Counted from the stretch's first letter, positions 1 to 7,110 are shown. The stretch is DNA of 16,368 bases from JAGQUL01 sp038212015 (GCA_038212015.1 JBBQUY010000079.1:1-16368), one strand, 5' to 3'. Numbers and translations are program-made. The notes: generated by a model not told the origin, from the letters alone.

Positions 1-39
1 ATCGAGGCCTACCAGGAAGTCCTCCGCATGCAGATGTAG
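1..39 (+). CDS. fliE: FliE, flagellar hook-basal body protein (3' end only)
   Basis: Only the last 12 codons and the TAG stop are in the window. They read IEAYQEVLRMQM. FliE proteins typically end in a motif of the form AYQEIMRM followed by a hydrophobic residue, and fliE normally lies just upstream of fliF, so the assignment is good despite the short length. FliE is a small protein at the junction between the MS ring and the proximal rod. The start lies outside the window. What is odd is the distance to fliF: 535 non-coding bases follow, where most flagellar operons have only a few tens. Confidence 0.85.
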   Translation: MEAYQEVLRMQM

Positions 40-95
40 GCGGCGTCCCGTGCGCGGCCCTGGCTGCGTCGTGGGCCTCGTCCGACACGGCACAA

Positions 96-108
96 GGGGC
101 TCCGCCCC
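96..108 (+). terminator. Small GC hairpin after fliE, possible weak terminator
   Basis: GGGGC (96-100), loop TCC, GCCCC (104-108) form a perfect 5-bp stem 57 bases after the fliE stop. There is no T-run after it, so it could be a factor-dependent terminator, a pause site, or chance in GC-rich DNA. Confidence 0.25.
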
Positions 109-203
109 CGCCCAGAGGGCACCCGCCGCATCGTCCTCGGCACCACTCCTTGCCCTGACCATGCACGGAACGCCGCCGCTTTCTGGCTTCGCGTGCGTGC
201 CTA

Positions 204-321
204 TGTCACCAGCGGTGCGCTCAGCGCAACGCCTGTGACTTCAGTGGCGAAGTTCGGCTCGGCGGGGTGTGCTCGTGTCACCAGCGTCGCGCTTTGCGCA
301 ATGCACGTGACTTCAGCGGCG
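204..321. repeat. Two copies of a 46-base hairpin-forming repeat (204-249 and 276-321)
   Basis: Both copies start TGTCACCAGCG and end GTGACTTCAGYGGCG, with 26 bases between them. Each folds on itself. The outer arms are GTCAC and GTGAC (205-209 with 235-239; 277-281 with 307-311), and the inner arms are GCGC with GCGC around a three-base loop (217-220 with 224-227; 289-292 with 296-299). Between these, two mismatches, a three- or four-pair stem and a one-base mismatch occur in the same order in both copies, although several bases differ. Keeping the structure while the sequence changes argues for a dispersed hairpin element, such as a REP-like repeat, over a simple duplication. Confidence 0.7.
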
Positions 322-353
322 CGAGAGACGGGCCGTGCCGGGCGAGCGGCGGG

Positions 354-389
354 TTGTCAGGAAATTGCGGAGCCGGTGTCAGGGAAATG
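354..389. repeat. Two imperfect copies of a GTCAGG(G)AAAT element
   Basis: TTGTCAGGAAATT (354-366) is repeated as GTGTCAGGGAAATG (376-389), about 23 bases apart. The core GTCAGGAA also appears, inverted, as TTCCTGAC in the hairpin repeat pair at 9889-10004, so the two may be relatives. The match is short and this link is tentative. Confidence 0.4.
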
Positions 390-444
390 TACGGCGCTGC
401 GCACAGGAGGCGACTCCACGACCCCCGGCACTTGCGATTCGCAC

Positions 445-462
445 AACCTGCTCGGACAGGTT
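445..462. promoter_or_regulatory. Perfect dyad AACCTG-N6-CAGGTT upstream of fliF
   Basis: AACCTG (445-450), CTCGGA, CAGGTT (457-462) form a perfect inverted repeat of 6-bp arms with a 6-base spacer, 112 bases before the fliF start. The shape fits an operator for a dimeric regulator or a small RNA hairpin. I recognise no known binding site. Confidence 0.35.
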
Positions 463-494
463 CAAGGATTCGCCGGGACCGGCCGACAGGGCCG

Positions 495-524
495 ATGGAA
501 CGCCATGTGCATGGAACGCACGTG
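495..524. repeat. Short direct repeat ATGGAACGC upstream of fliF
   Basis: ATGGAACGC occurs at 495-503 and 511-519, 16 bases apart, each followed by a GTG-containing tail (ATGTG, then ACGTG). The palindrome CCATG-TG-CATGG (503-514) spans the junction. It lies 50-80 bases before fliF, where a regulator or the 5' leader could use it. It could also be chance. Confidence 0.3.
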
Positions 525-574
525 GATCGCGGCAACGGACTGCACGGAGGATTCTCTAGAAGAGGTAGACGAGG

Positions 575-2197
575 ATGCAGGAGCAGCTCACCAGGTTGCG
601 AGGCTCGTGGAGCGGGATGCCCGCTCGCGCCCAGTACGCCATCATGGGCGTCGTCGTCGTGACCGTCCTCATCATGTTCCTCGTGCTTCGTGCCGCGACC
701 AGCACCGAATGGGTGCCCGTCGCGTCCGACCTGCCCGCCGAGAAGCTCGGCGAGGCCGAAGCCGCACTCGACGAAGCCGGCATCGCGCACCAGCTCAGCG
801 CCACCGGCACCGCGATCGAGGTCGCCAAGGCCGACGCACCCAAGGCCGCCAACGCACTCATTCCCGCCGGCATCGCCGCCAAGGGCGCGCGCGCCGGGTG
901 TGCCAAGCAGAGCGAGAAGGGCCAGTCACTCATGGCACAGACGAGCGCCCAGCATGCGCTCATGCTCGAGACCTGCCGCGAGAACGACGCCGCCAACACC
1001 ATCGAGTCGATCGACGGCGTGTCCAGGGCAACCGTCGACGTGACGATGCCCGGCGAGGCACTCTTCAAGGAAGACGCACAGGCAGCAAAGGCCGCCGTGC
1101 TCGTCGACCTCGACGGCGGCACGCTCTCCAAGAAGTCCGTCCAGGGCATCCAGCGCACCGTCTCCGCCGGCTTCGAAGGGCTCGACGTCAAGAACGTCAC
1201 CGTCACCGACGAGACCGGCGCGATCATCGGCGGCGACGGCACCGACGACGCATCCGCCAGCCGCATGGAGAAGCTCAACGCCGAAGCCGCGATGAACAAG
1301 AAGATCGAACGCGACCTCACCGAGACCTTCGAGCGCATCGTCGGCCCCAACAACGTCGTGATCACCTCCAACGTCGAGCTCGACATGGACAAGATCCAGC
1401 GCGAGGTCATCAACCACGCATCTGCCGGCGAAGACGGCGAGCCGCTCGTCGAGGTCGAGGACTACGCCAAGGAGCTGCTCAAGGGCGAGGGTGACGCCGG
1501 CGTGCAGGGCATTGCCGGCTCCGCGACCAACCAGGGTGTCGATCCCGACAACCGCACGGTCACGCCCGACGTCGACACCGACGGCGATGGCGAAGCCGAC
1601 TACGTCAGCGACGAGGCGAAGATCACCTACGCCAACAACAAGATCGCCGAGGCGATCGACGTCGCCGAGGGCGCCGTGGTCCGCTTCCGCATCGGCGCCG
1701 TGATCGACGACGACGTCGACGGTGCCGCCGCCAACGCCGTCAAGAACGCCGCGCAGGCCTGGATGGGCGGCAACGCACAGGACAGCTTCAGCTTCGACAC
1801 CGCGCCGCTCGCAGCCGCCACGCCCGTCGCCGACACCGCCGCCGCCGCGTCGACCGAGCGAGTCGCCGGCTACGTGAAGTGGGCACTGCTCGGGCTCGGC
1901 CTCATCGGTCTGGCATTCGTGCTGCGCCGCACGCTCACGCAGCGCACCGCTGAACTGCTCGCTCCGGCAGATGACCTGCTCATGCTCGAGCGAGGCGACT
2001 TCACGCCGATCCCGATCGCCGAGCTCGAAGCCGCGCTCGCCGCGAACGTTCCCAGTGCCGAGCGACGCGGTCGCATGGAGATGCAGAAGAAGGTCGAACA
2101 GATCGCCACGAGCAAGCCGCAGGACGTCGCCAACGAACTGCGTCGCTGGATGCATCAGGATGACCATGGTTACGCGACCACTCGAAAGGCGGGTTGA
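575..2197 (+). CDS. fliF: FliF, flagellar MS-ring protein
   Basis: FliF builds the membrane (MS) ring that houses the export gate and carries the rotor. The 540-residue product is typical in length. It has a membrane helix at about residues 21-41, a periplasmic region with ring-building domains, a second membrane helix at about 433-453, and a cytoplasmic tail. The last 38 residues (from 503) contain KKVEQIATSKPQDVANELRR, which matches the FliG-binding tail of FliF. Two oddities stand out. Residues 332-342 (DVDTDGDGEAD) look like a calcium-binding loop. Around residues 105-140 the usual NYQRALEGEL-type motif is poorly kept and two cysteines (109, 134) occur. The ATG at 575 has AGAGG nine bases upstream and places the first helix correctly. 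fliG begins 3 bases after the stop. Confidence 0.95.
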   Translation: MQEQLTRLRGSWSGMPARAQYAIMGVVVVTVLIMFLVLRAATSTEWVPVASDLPAEKLGEAEAALDEAGIAHQLSATGTAIEVAKADAPKAANALIPAGIAAKGARAGCAKQSEKGQSLMAQTSAQHALMLETCRENDAANTIESIDGVSRATVDVTMPGEALFKEDAQAAKAAVLVDLDGGTLSKKSVQGIQRTVSAGFEGLDVKNVTVTDETGAIIGGDGTDDASASRMEKLNAEAAMNKKIERDLTETFERIVGPNNVVITSNVELDMDKIQREVINHASAGEDGEPLVEVEDYAKELLKGEGDAGVQGIAGSATNQGVDPDNRTVTPDVDTDGDGEADYVSDEAKITYANNKIAEAIDVAEGAVVRFRIGAVIDDDVDGAAANAVKNAAQAWMGGNAQDSFSFDTAPLAAATPVADTAAAASTERVAGYVKWALLGLGLIGLAFVLRRTLTQRTAELLAPADDLLMLERGDFTPIPIAELEAALAANVPSAERRGRMEMQKKVEQIATSKPQDVANELRRWMHQDDHGYATTRKAG

Positions 2198-2199
2198 CC

Positions 2200-3240
2200 A
2201 TGACGCCCAACGCACCAGCCACGCGTCGCGAGTCGGGAGCGCTCATGAGCGGTCGTCGCAAGGCGGCGATTCTGGCGATCTCGATCGGTCCCGAACGCGC
2301 CGCGGAGATCTTCAAGCACCTCAAGCAGGACGAGCAGGACGAGCTCGTGCTCGAGATCGCGGCCCTCAACGGCGTCGACTCGATGGAGCGCGACGAGGTG
2401 ATGGAGGAGTTCTACCACTTGCATCTCGCGCAGGATTACATCGCCGAGGGTGGGCTCGACTATGCCCGCGAGGTCCTCGAGCGCGCGCTCGGCGACACCC
2501 GGGCGCTCGAGATCATCGGTCGACTGTCGAGCTTCGTGCAGGTCGCGCCGTTCGAGTTCCTGCGCCGCACCGATCCCGCGCAGATCACCAACTTCATCCA
2601 GCACGAGCATCCGCAGACGATCGCGCTCATCCTCGCGTACCTGCCGAGCGAGGTCGCGTCCGCGATCCTCATCGGCCTGCCCGAGCGCATGCAGTCCGAC
2701 GTGGCGATGCGCATCGCCGTGATGGATCGCACGCAGCCCGAGGTGATCCGCCAGGTCGAGCAGGTCATGGAGCGCAAGCTCAGCTCGATCCTCAACCAGG
2801 ACTTCACCGCCGCCGGCGGCGTGCGCTCGCTCGTCGACATGCTCAACCTCGTCGATCGCACCACCGAGCGCCACATCCTCGAATCGCTCGACGAGACGAG
2901 CCCCGAGCTCGCCGAAGAAGTGCGCAAGCTCATGTTCGTGTTCGAGGACCTGCTGCTGCTCGACGATCGCTCGATCCAGCAGCTCATCAAGGAAGTCGAA
3001 GCCAAGGAAGTCGCGCTCGCGCTCAAGGGCACGAGCGAGGACGTCCAGGAGAAGATCTTCGCCAACATGTCGCAGCGAGCCGCGTCGATGATGCGCGAGG
3101 ACATGACATACATGGGCCCGCAGCGTCGCCGCTCGATCGAGGAAGCACAGCAGAAGATCGTCGGGATCGTCCGGCGCCTCGAGGAAGCCGGCAAGATCGT
3201 CATTGCGCGTGGCGGCGGCGACGACGAGCTGGTGACGTAA
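2200..3240 (+). CDS. fliG: FliG, flagellar motor switch protein
   Basis: FliG is the rotor protein that joins FliF to FliM and meets the stator. The 346-residue product has the full three-part layout. The N-terminal FliF-binding part contains RRKAAILAISIGPERAAEIF (19-38), the middle domain carries the diagnostic EHPQ motif (136-139), and the C-terminal part carries LMFVFEDLLLLDDRSIQQLI (244-263), the charged torque helix region including the ED and DD pairs. The ATG at 2200 follows the fliF stop closely and has AAAGG 10 bases upstream. A TTG at 2194 would overlap the fliF stop and add two residues, so coupled translation with fliF is likely. fliH starts 3 bases after the stop. Nothing in the sequence is unusual for the family. 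Confidence 0.97.
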   Translation: MTPNAPATRRESGALMSGRRKAAILAISIGPERAAEIFKHLKQDEQDELVLEIAALNGVDSMERDEVMEEFYHLHLAQDYIAEGGLDYAREVLERALGDTRALEIIGRLSSFVQVAPFEFLRRTDPAQITNFIQHEHPQTIALILAYLPSEVASAILIGLPERMQSDVAMRIAVMDRTQPEVIRQVEQVMERKLSSILNQDFTAAGGVRSLVDMLNLVDRTTERHILESLDETSPELAEEVRKLMFVFEDLLLLDDRSIQQLIKEVEAKEVALALKGTSEDVQEKIFANMSQRAASMMREDMTYMGPQRRRSIEEAQQKIVGIVRRLEEAGKIVIARGGGDDELVT

Positions 3241-3243
3241 CCC

Positions 3244-4122
3244 ATGTCGCATTCAGACTCATTCGGTCACGACGAGCGCATCCCGAGCGCCGAGCGACGC
3301 TTCGACACGATCGCCTTCGACGAGGTCGATCGCAGCTCGCTGGCAATGCCGGATCCGCAGCAGCCCGAGTGGCACGACGAGGCGAACGTCGTCATTCCCG
3401 GGGCCGAGCGCATCCAGGTGATGGTCGAACCCGCCGTGTTCCCGACGTTCACCCGTGAGCGCGCGATTTCGACGCAGGTCGCCCTGGCGCCGCAGCCGCC
3501 GGACCCCGCCGAGATCGCACGGCAGCTGATCGCCGATGCTCGCTCGACGGCTCGAACGATGCTCGCGCAGGCGCGCGACGTGATCGCCGCCGACCGCGCC
3601 GCTGCCGTCGAGCAGGGCCATGCCGAAGGATTCGCCAAGGGCCAGGCCGAGGCGGATGCCGAGACCGCCGGGCTCATGAGCACGTGCGAGAAGATCGGCA
3701 TCCACGTGATGGAGGAGCGCGAGCGCGTGCTCGCCGAGAACGAGGCCGACATCGTGGAGCTCGCGATGTCGATCGCGCGTCGCATCGTCAACGCGTCGAT
3801 CGACGTCGACGAGACGCTCGTCGTCGAAGCCTGCCGCGGCGCGATGCGCAAGGCGTTCCAGCGCGGGACCATGCAGGTGCTCGCCCACCCGGACGATCTG
3901 GGCATGCTGCGCGACGCCGGTCCCGAGCTCGCCAACGAGCTCGGTGGCATCCAGCACATGGACTTCATCGAAGAGCGCCGTCTCGATCGCGGCAGCGTGA
4001 TCGTGCGCACGCCGGCTGGCGAGATCGATGCGACCGTCGAGGGCAAGGCCGCGCGCATCGAACAGGCCCTTCGCGAGGGCATCGAGGCGCGTCGCGCCGA
4101 GCGCCGCTCCGCCGACGCCTGA
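3244..4122 (+). CDS. fliH: FliH, flagellar export ATPase regulator / stator
   Basis: FliH dimers bind the export ATPase FliI, restrain it and link it to the C-ring. The 292-residue product has a charged, low-similarity N-terminus (1-85), then an alanine-rich helical region. Residues 125-133 (GHAEGFAKG) show the G-x-x-x-G-x-x-x-G glycine repeat characteristic of FliH. The C-terminal domain (about 165-285) contains IVELAMSIARRIVNASIDVD and ends with the GSVIVRTPAGEIDATVE stretch expected of FliH/YscL proteins. The ATG at 3244 lies 3 bases after the fliG stop and uses GGTGA inside fliG as its likely ribosome binding site. The stop is one base from the stop of the opposing gene at 4124, so no terminator separates the two transcripts. 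Confidence 0.93.
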   Translation: MSHSDSFGHDERIPSAERRFDTIAFDEVDRSSLAMPDPQQPEWHDEANVVIPGAERIQVMVEPAVFPTFTRERAISTQVALAPQPPDPAEIARQLIADARSTARTMLAQARDVIAADRAAAVEQGHAEGFAKGQAEADAETAGLMSTCEKIGIHVMEERERVLAENEADIVELAMSIARRIVNASIDVDETLVVEACRGAMRKAFQRGTMQVLAHPDDLGMLRDAGPELANELGGIQHMDFIEERRLDRGSVIVRTPAGEIDATVEGKAARIEQALREGIEARRAERRSADA

Positions 4123-4123
4123 G

Positions 4124-4897
4124 CTACGAGCCCACCAGGTCGCCGTAGGTGAGTGCGGCCTGCAGCAGCGGCTCGTTGGTCATCTCGCTCGCGTTCTCCA
4201 CTGAGCGTCGAACCGCGGGCGCATTCGTGCGCGCGGCGAGCATGCCGGCCGCGGCTGCAGCCTGGAGTGGTCCGCCCGCTGCGATCGATGCGGCCGTGTC
4301 GAGCGCCTCGCGCATCTGGACGTATCCGGCGTTGCCGATCAGGGCGCCGAGCGCGAGGCCGGCCTGCATCGTCGAGTCGTCGGTCAGCTCCACGGCGTTG
4401 TCCACGGCGCGCCGAACGTCCCCCCAGTGGAGGTCTTCTCGCAGCGCCGCATAGGTGACCGCGGCCTGCACGACCTCGACGTCGCTGACCGCACGCGCAT
4501 CGTCCACCACGCGTCGCATCGCAGCTGGATCACGATCGCCGGCGAGTGTCCCGGCGATGGCCGCGGCGCGCACGGTCGCACCCGCGTCGAGCGTGGCGCT
4601 GTCTTCGAAGACGCGCTCCATGTCGCGCCAACCGACGTCGCCCTCGAGCGCACCACGTGCGAGCGCCCCCTGCAGCGCAGGATCGTTCGTGATGCGCGAA
4701 GCGTTCTCGGCCGCATCGGATGCGTCGCTCCAGCCAACTCGTGCGAGCAGCTGGCCGGCTGCCAGGCCCGCCTGCGTCTCCACATTTCCGGTCAGCTCGC
4801 GCGCGTTGTCGTGCGCGCTGCGCATTTCGGCATAGCCGAGCGGGCCGGCGACGCCGACGCGACGGTTCGTGACGCCAGGTCCGAGGGGGAGGCTCAT
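4124..4897 (-). CDS. Unrecognised protein of seven tandem 34-residue helical repeats
   Basis: I do not recognise the family. After a 21-residue glycine/proline-rich leader the 257-residue product is nothing but repeats. Seven units of exactly 34 residues begin at residues 22, 56, 90, 124, 158, 192 and 226, the last cut to 32. Each unit starts with an aromatic residue or proline/alanine, then a charged first helix (pattern D-M-R-R-A-V-D-N-A), a short loop (LTxD or similar), and a second helix with LQAALAxGAL, ending near G. The length equals that of TPR and PPR units, but the TPR signature residues do not line up. A right-handed helical solenoid, probably a protein-binding scaffold, is a fair inference. 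There is no signal peptide. The gene is read against fliFGH and converges on fliH with a one-base gap. No clear ribosome binding site precedes the ATG; TACAGT six bases before it would fit a leaderless transcript. Codon use matches the neighbours, so recent transfer is not indicated. Confidence 0.85.
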   Translation of the reverse strand: MSLPLGPGVTNRRVGVAGPLGYAEMRSAHDNARELTGNVETQAGLAAGQLLARVGWSDASDAAENASRITNDPALQGALARGALEGDVGWRDMERVFEDSATLDAGATVRAAAIAGTLAGDRDPAAMRRVVDDARAVSDVEVVQAAVTYAALREDLHWGDVRRAVDNAVELTDDSTMQAGLALGALIGNAGYVQMREALDTAASIAAGGPLQAAAAAGMLAARTNAPAVRRSVENASEMTNEPLLQAALTYGDLVGS

Positions 4898-5043
4898 ACC
4901 GGCACTGTACGGGCTCGCGCGCAGGACGCCCAGCCCAACTCGGCCGCCGCGACGAACCGAGGCACGAGAGTGGCCCGTTCGGACCTCGAAGGAACAGAAC
5001 AGATCATATTGACGATCTGCAAAAACTGCGGTGGAATGGAGCC
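4898..5043. promoter_or_regulatory. Divergent intergenic region between the 34-residue-repeat gene and the NHL-protein gene
   Basis: This 146-base spacer separates two divergent genes and contains the most A/T-rich patch of the area (about 4990-5030), so it should hold promoters both ways. Candidates are weak. On the reverse strand TATGAT (5008-5003) resembles a -10 box, and TACAGT (4911-4906) lies six bases before the reverse start. On the forward strand TTGACG (5009-5014) resembles a -35 box, but no good -10 follows. GGTGGA (5030-5035) is a plausible ribosome binding site eight bases before the ATG at 5044. Confidence 0.45.
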
Positions 5044-7050
5044 ATGCGACCCGCCCGACACCTTCGCCTCGCCATTTCGGTCCTCACCGCGCTCGTCGCC
5101 CTGCTCGCCGCGGCACCGTCCGCGAACGCCGGCGAGGGCTACGCCGCAGCCGCTGCCTGGGGGTGCCCGGCATCGGGTGGAGGCATGCGCGACCGTGCCG
5201 GCACGATGTACGTCCCGTGCAACGGCAGCGTGTGGATCCTGCCCGCCAGCGGCACCGGCGCCCGACTCGTCCCGATCGACACGACCGTCGCCGGAACCAA
5301 GGGCGTCTACACGCTCGCGCCGACCCCGGACGGGAGCGCGATCTACACGATCACGTACAGCAACGGCGGATCGCAGGCGCTCGGAATGGCGCTGCAGCGC
5401 CTCACGCTCACGGCGGACGGCACGAAGTTCCGGCTCGACACCACCTTCCGCCCGCAGCAGTTCACGTATGCGGGCACCCGACGCAACGTCTGCGGGCGCG
5501 GCATCACCACCGATGCGTGGGGATACGTGTATGTCTCGCAGGGCGGCTGGTGCGCACAGCGAAACGCAGCCGGCGCGCTCGTGCCCGACCCGAACCTGAT
5601 CCTCAAGTACCGACCCGACGGCACGCTCGTCACGCAGTTCGGTGACTACGGATCCGGACCCGGGCAGTTCAACGTGAACATGCAGCTGGACGTCACCGCC
5701 GACGGTCGCCGCATCTACGTGGCCGACCATCTCAACGTGCGCGTGCAGTACTTCGACTGGACGATCGACGGCACCTATCGCTACGCCGGCGAGTTCGGCT
5801 CGGTCGTCGTCAACGGCACGCGAGTCGGCTTCTCGGCGGTCTACGGCGTCGCGCTCGACCCGTGGGGCTTCGTCTACGTCGCCGACACCACGCAGGGGCG
5901 CATCTGGAAGACGAGCCCCACCGGCACCTACGTCACCAAGCTCGTCGAGTTCGGGACGACCCGACGCATCCATTCGCTGTCCGTCGACGGACGCGGGCAT
6001 GTCTACTCGGGCGAACACCAGCTCACGTGGGCGCGCCGCGCCGACAACCCCGTCCCCGGACCACACCCGATCCCGGGAGCCGAACCGAAGCCTGATCTGC
6101 TGCCCCCGACGCTCCAGGCCGTGACAGCGCCGGCTGACACCACCGCGGCGAGCGTGCCGGTGCGCGTGACGGCCATCGACGACCTCGGCGTCACCGAGAT
6201 GCGCATCGCCGACGAGCAGGGCAACTGGGGCGCGTGGCAGCCCTACTCCGGTGCGTTCGACGTCGCCCTGAGCGACGGCATCGGAACCAAGCTCGTCTAC
6301 GTGCAGGTGCGCGACGTTCGCCAGCAGGAGAGTGGCGTGCTGTACGCAGTCGTCGCGCGCCGTCCGATCCCGGACCTGACGGCGCCGACGCTGTCGGTGT
6401 CCGGCCCCGCGACGACCACGCTCGGTCGCATCACGCTGACCGTCGATTCCACCGATGCGATCGGTGTCACGCACCTGCGCGTCGCGGGCAACGACGGCAC
6501 GTTCTCCGAGTGGATTGCGTGGGGCAATGGCGCGCGAACGCTCACCCGTGACTTCGGCAGCGCTCGCGGACTGCACGTCGTCGCCGTCCAGGTGCGCGAC
6601 GCGGCATTCAACGTGTCCGAGACAGCGACGCTGCGCATCTCCTACGTCGCGCCCGGTGCAGCCACGCCGGCGCCCGTCGCCAACGAAGCGATCGACGCTC
6701 CCGCCGGAGGCGGTGGCGCACCGGTAGCCGGAGCCGACGGCGGCGGCGTGCTCGTTCGAGACACCGTCGCACCACGCATCCACCGGTTCATCGTTCCGAA
6801 GCGTTCGTGTTCACGAATCGTGGTGCTGCGACTGGTAGCGCGCGACAACGCCGCGCCGATCCCGACCTGGGTGCGAGTCGCCAACGAGCACGGTCGCTAC
6901 GGTCGCTGGCAGCGCTATCGCGGCAAGCTCCGCCATGTGCTCACGCGCGGCGCAACGCGCAAGCTCGTGACCGTGCAGGTCGCAGACGCCGCCGGAAATG
7001 TCTCGCGGACGTCCTCACGCCGACTGCTCGTGATCCGCTGTCGCCGCTGA
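5044..7050 (+). CDS. Secreted NHL-repeat beta-propeller protein with three Ig-like domains
   Basis: The 668-residue product begins with a Sec signal peptide: positive residues, a hydrophobic core (LAISVLTALVALLAAA) and a likely cut after ANA at residue 29. Residues 30 to about 345 show NHL/beta-propeller blades, for example FGDYGSGPGQF followed by DGRRIYVADHLNVRVQ, and DPWGFVYVADTTQGRIWK. Three Ig-like modules follow, starting at residues 351 (DLLPPTL), 444 (DLTAPTL) and 573 (DTVAPRI). Each has a conserved W-x-x-W (GAWQPYS, SEWIAWG, GRWQRY) and a VTVQVRDAAGNVS-like strand. A glycine/alanine linker of about 35 residues precedes the third module. There is no membrane anchor or LPXTG motif. Propellers bind proteins or sugars, so an extracellular binding role is likely, but the partner is unknown. 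It sits in the same direction as fliI with 60 bases between them, so the two are probably co-transcribed. A flagellar role is inferred only from position. Confidence 0.85.
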   Translation: MRPARHLRLAISVLTALVALLAAAPSANAGEGYAAAAAWGCPASGGGMRDRAGTMYVPCNGSVWILPASGTGARLVPIDTTVAGTKGVYTLAPTPDGSAIYTITYSNGGSQALGMALQRLTLTADGTKFRLDTTFRPQQFTYAGTRRNVCGRGITTDAWGYVYVSQGGWCAQRNAAGALVPDPNLILKYRPDGTLVTQFGDYGSGPGQFNVNMQLDVTADGRRIYVADHLNVRVQYFDWTIDGTYRYAGEFGSVVVNGTRVGFSAVYGVALDPWGFVYVADTTQGRIWKTSPTGTYVTKLVEFGTTRRIHSLSVDGRGHVYSGEHQLTWARRADNPVPGPHPIPGAEPKPDLLPPTLQAVTAPADTTAASVPVRVTAIDDLGVTEMRIADEQGNWGAWQPYSGAFDVALSDGIGTKLVYVQVRDVRQQESGVLYAVVARRPIPDLTAPTLSVSGPATTTLGRITLTVDSTDAIGVTHLRVAGNDGTFSEWIAWGNGARTLTRDFGSARGLHVVAVQVRDAAFNVSETATLRISYVAPGAATPAPVANEAIDAPAGGGGAPVAGADGGGVLVRDTVAPRIHRFIVPKRSCSRIVVLRLVARDNAAPIPTWVRVANEHGRYGRWQRYRGKLRHVLTRGATRKLVTVQVADAAGNVSRTSSRRLLVIRCRR

Positions 7051-7110
7051 AACGCGCCTCGAACGGCGTCGATGCGACGGAATCGTGCGGATCGGGTACA
7101 TGTCACCGGC

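Larger units (their letters stand above)
40..574. other. 535-base non-coding gap between fliE and fliF, rich in short repeats
   Basis: Open frames cross this stretch but none has a good ribosome binding site, family signature or the G/C third-position bias of the neighbours, so I call it non-coding. It holds a GC hairpin just after fliE (96-108), a two-copy 46-base hairpin element (204-249 and 276-321), a two-copy GTCAGG element (354-389), a perfect 6-6-6 dyad (445-462) and a short direct repeat (495-524). The last bases hold a modest ribosome binding site for fliF (AGAGG, 561-565). A promoter for fliF would be expected here, but I see no convincing -35/-10 pair and no sigma-28-type box. Confidence 0.7.

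Noticed and set aside
204..321. CRISPR array
   Set aside because: There are only two copies, with imperfect identity and strong internal symmetry. No cas genes or regular spacers are present.
491..498. GCCGATGG as a sigma-28 (FliA) -10 box, consensus GCCGATAA
   Set aside because: The last two bases do not match, and no TAAA-like -35 lies 15 bases upstream.
193..574. A forward open frame running through the fliE-fliF gap into fliF in another phase
   Set aside because: It lacks a ribosome binding site and the normal third-position bias, and its later part is the wrong phase of fliF with an arginine-rich translation.
926..2215. A long reverse open frame of 429 codons across fliF
   Set aside because: fliF on the forward strand is unmistakable from its membrane helices and FliG-binding tail. 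The reverse frame is a by-product of GC-rich codon use.
2170..3252. Reverse open frame of 360 codons across fliG
   Set aside because: The FliG motifs (EHPQ, LMFVFEDL) settle the strand.
7072..7110. Upstream ATG as the fliI start
   Set aside because: The extra codons lack G/C third-position bias, sit in a CGTCG-ATG-CGACG dyad and extend beyond the usual FliI N-terminus. The later ATG fits the family better, though its ribosome binding site is weak.
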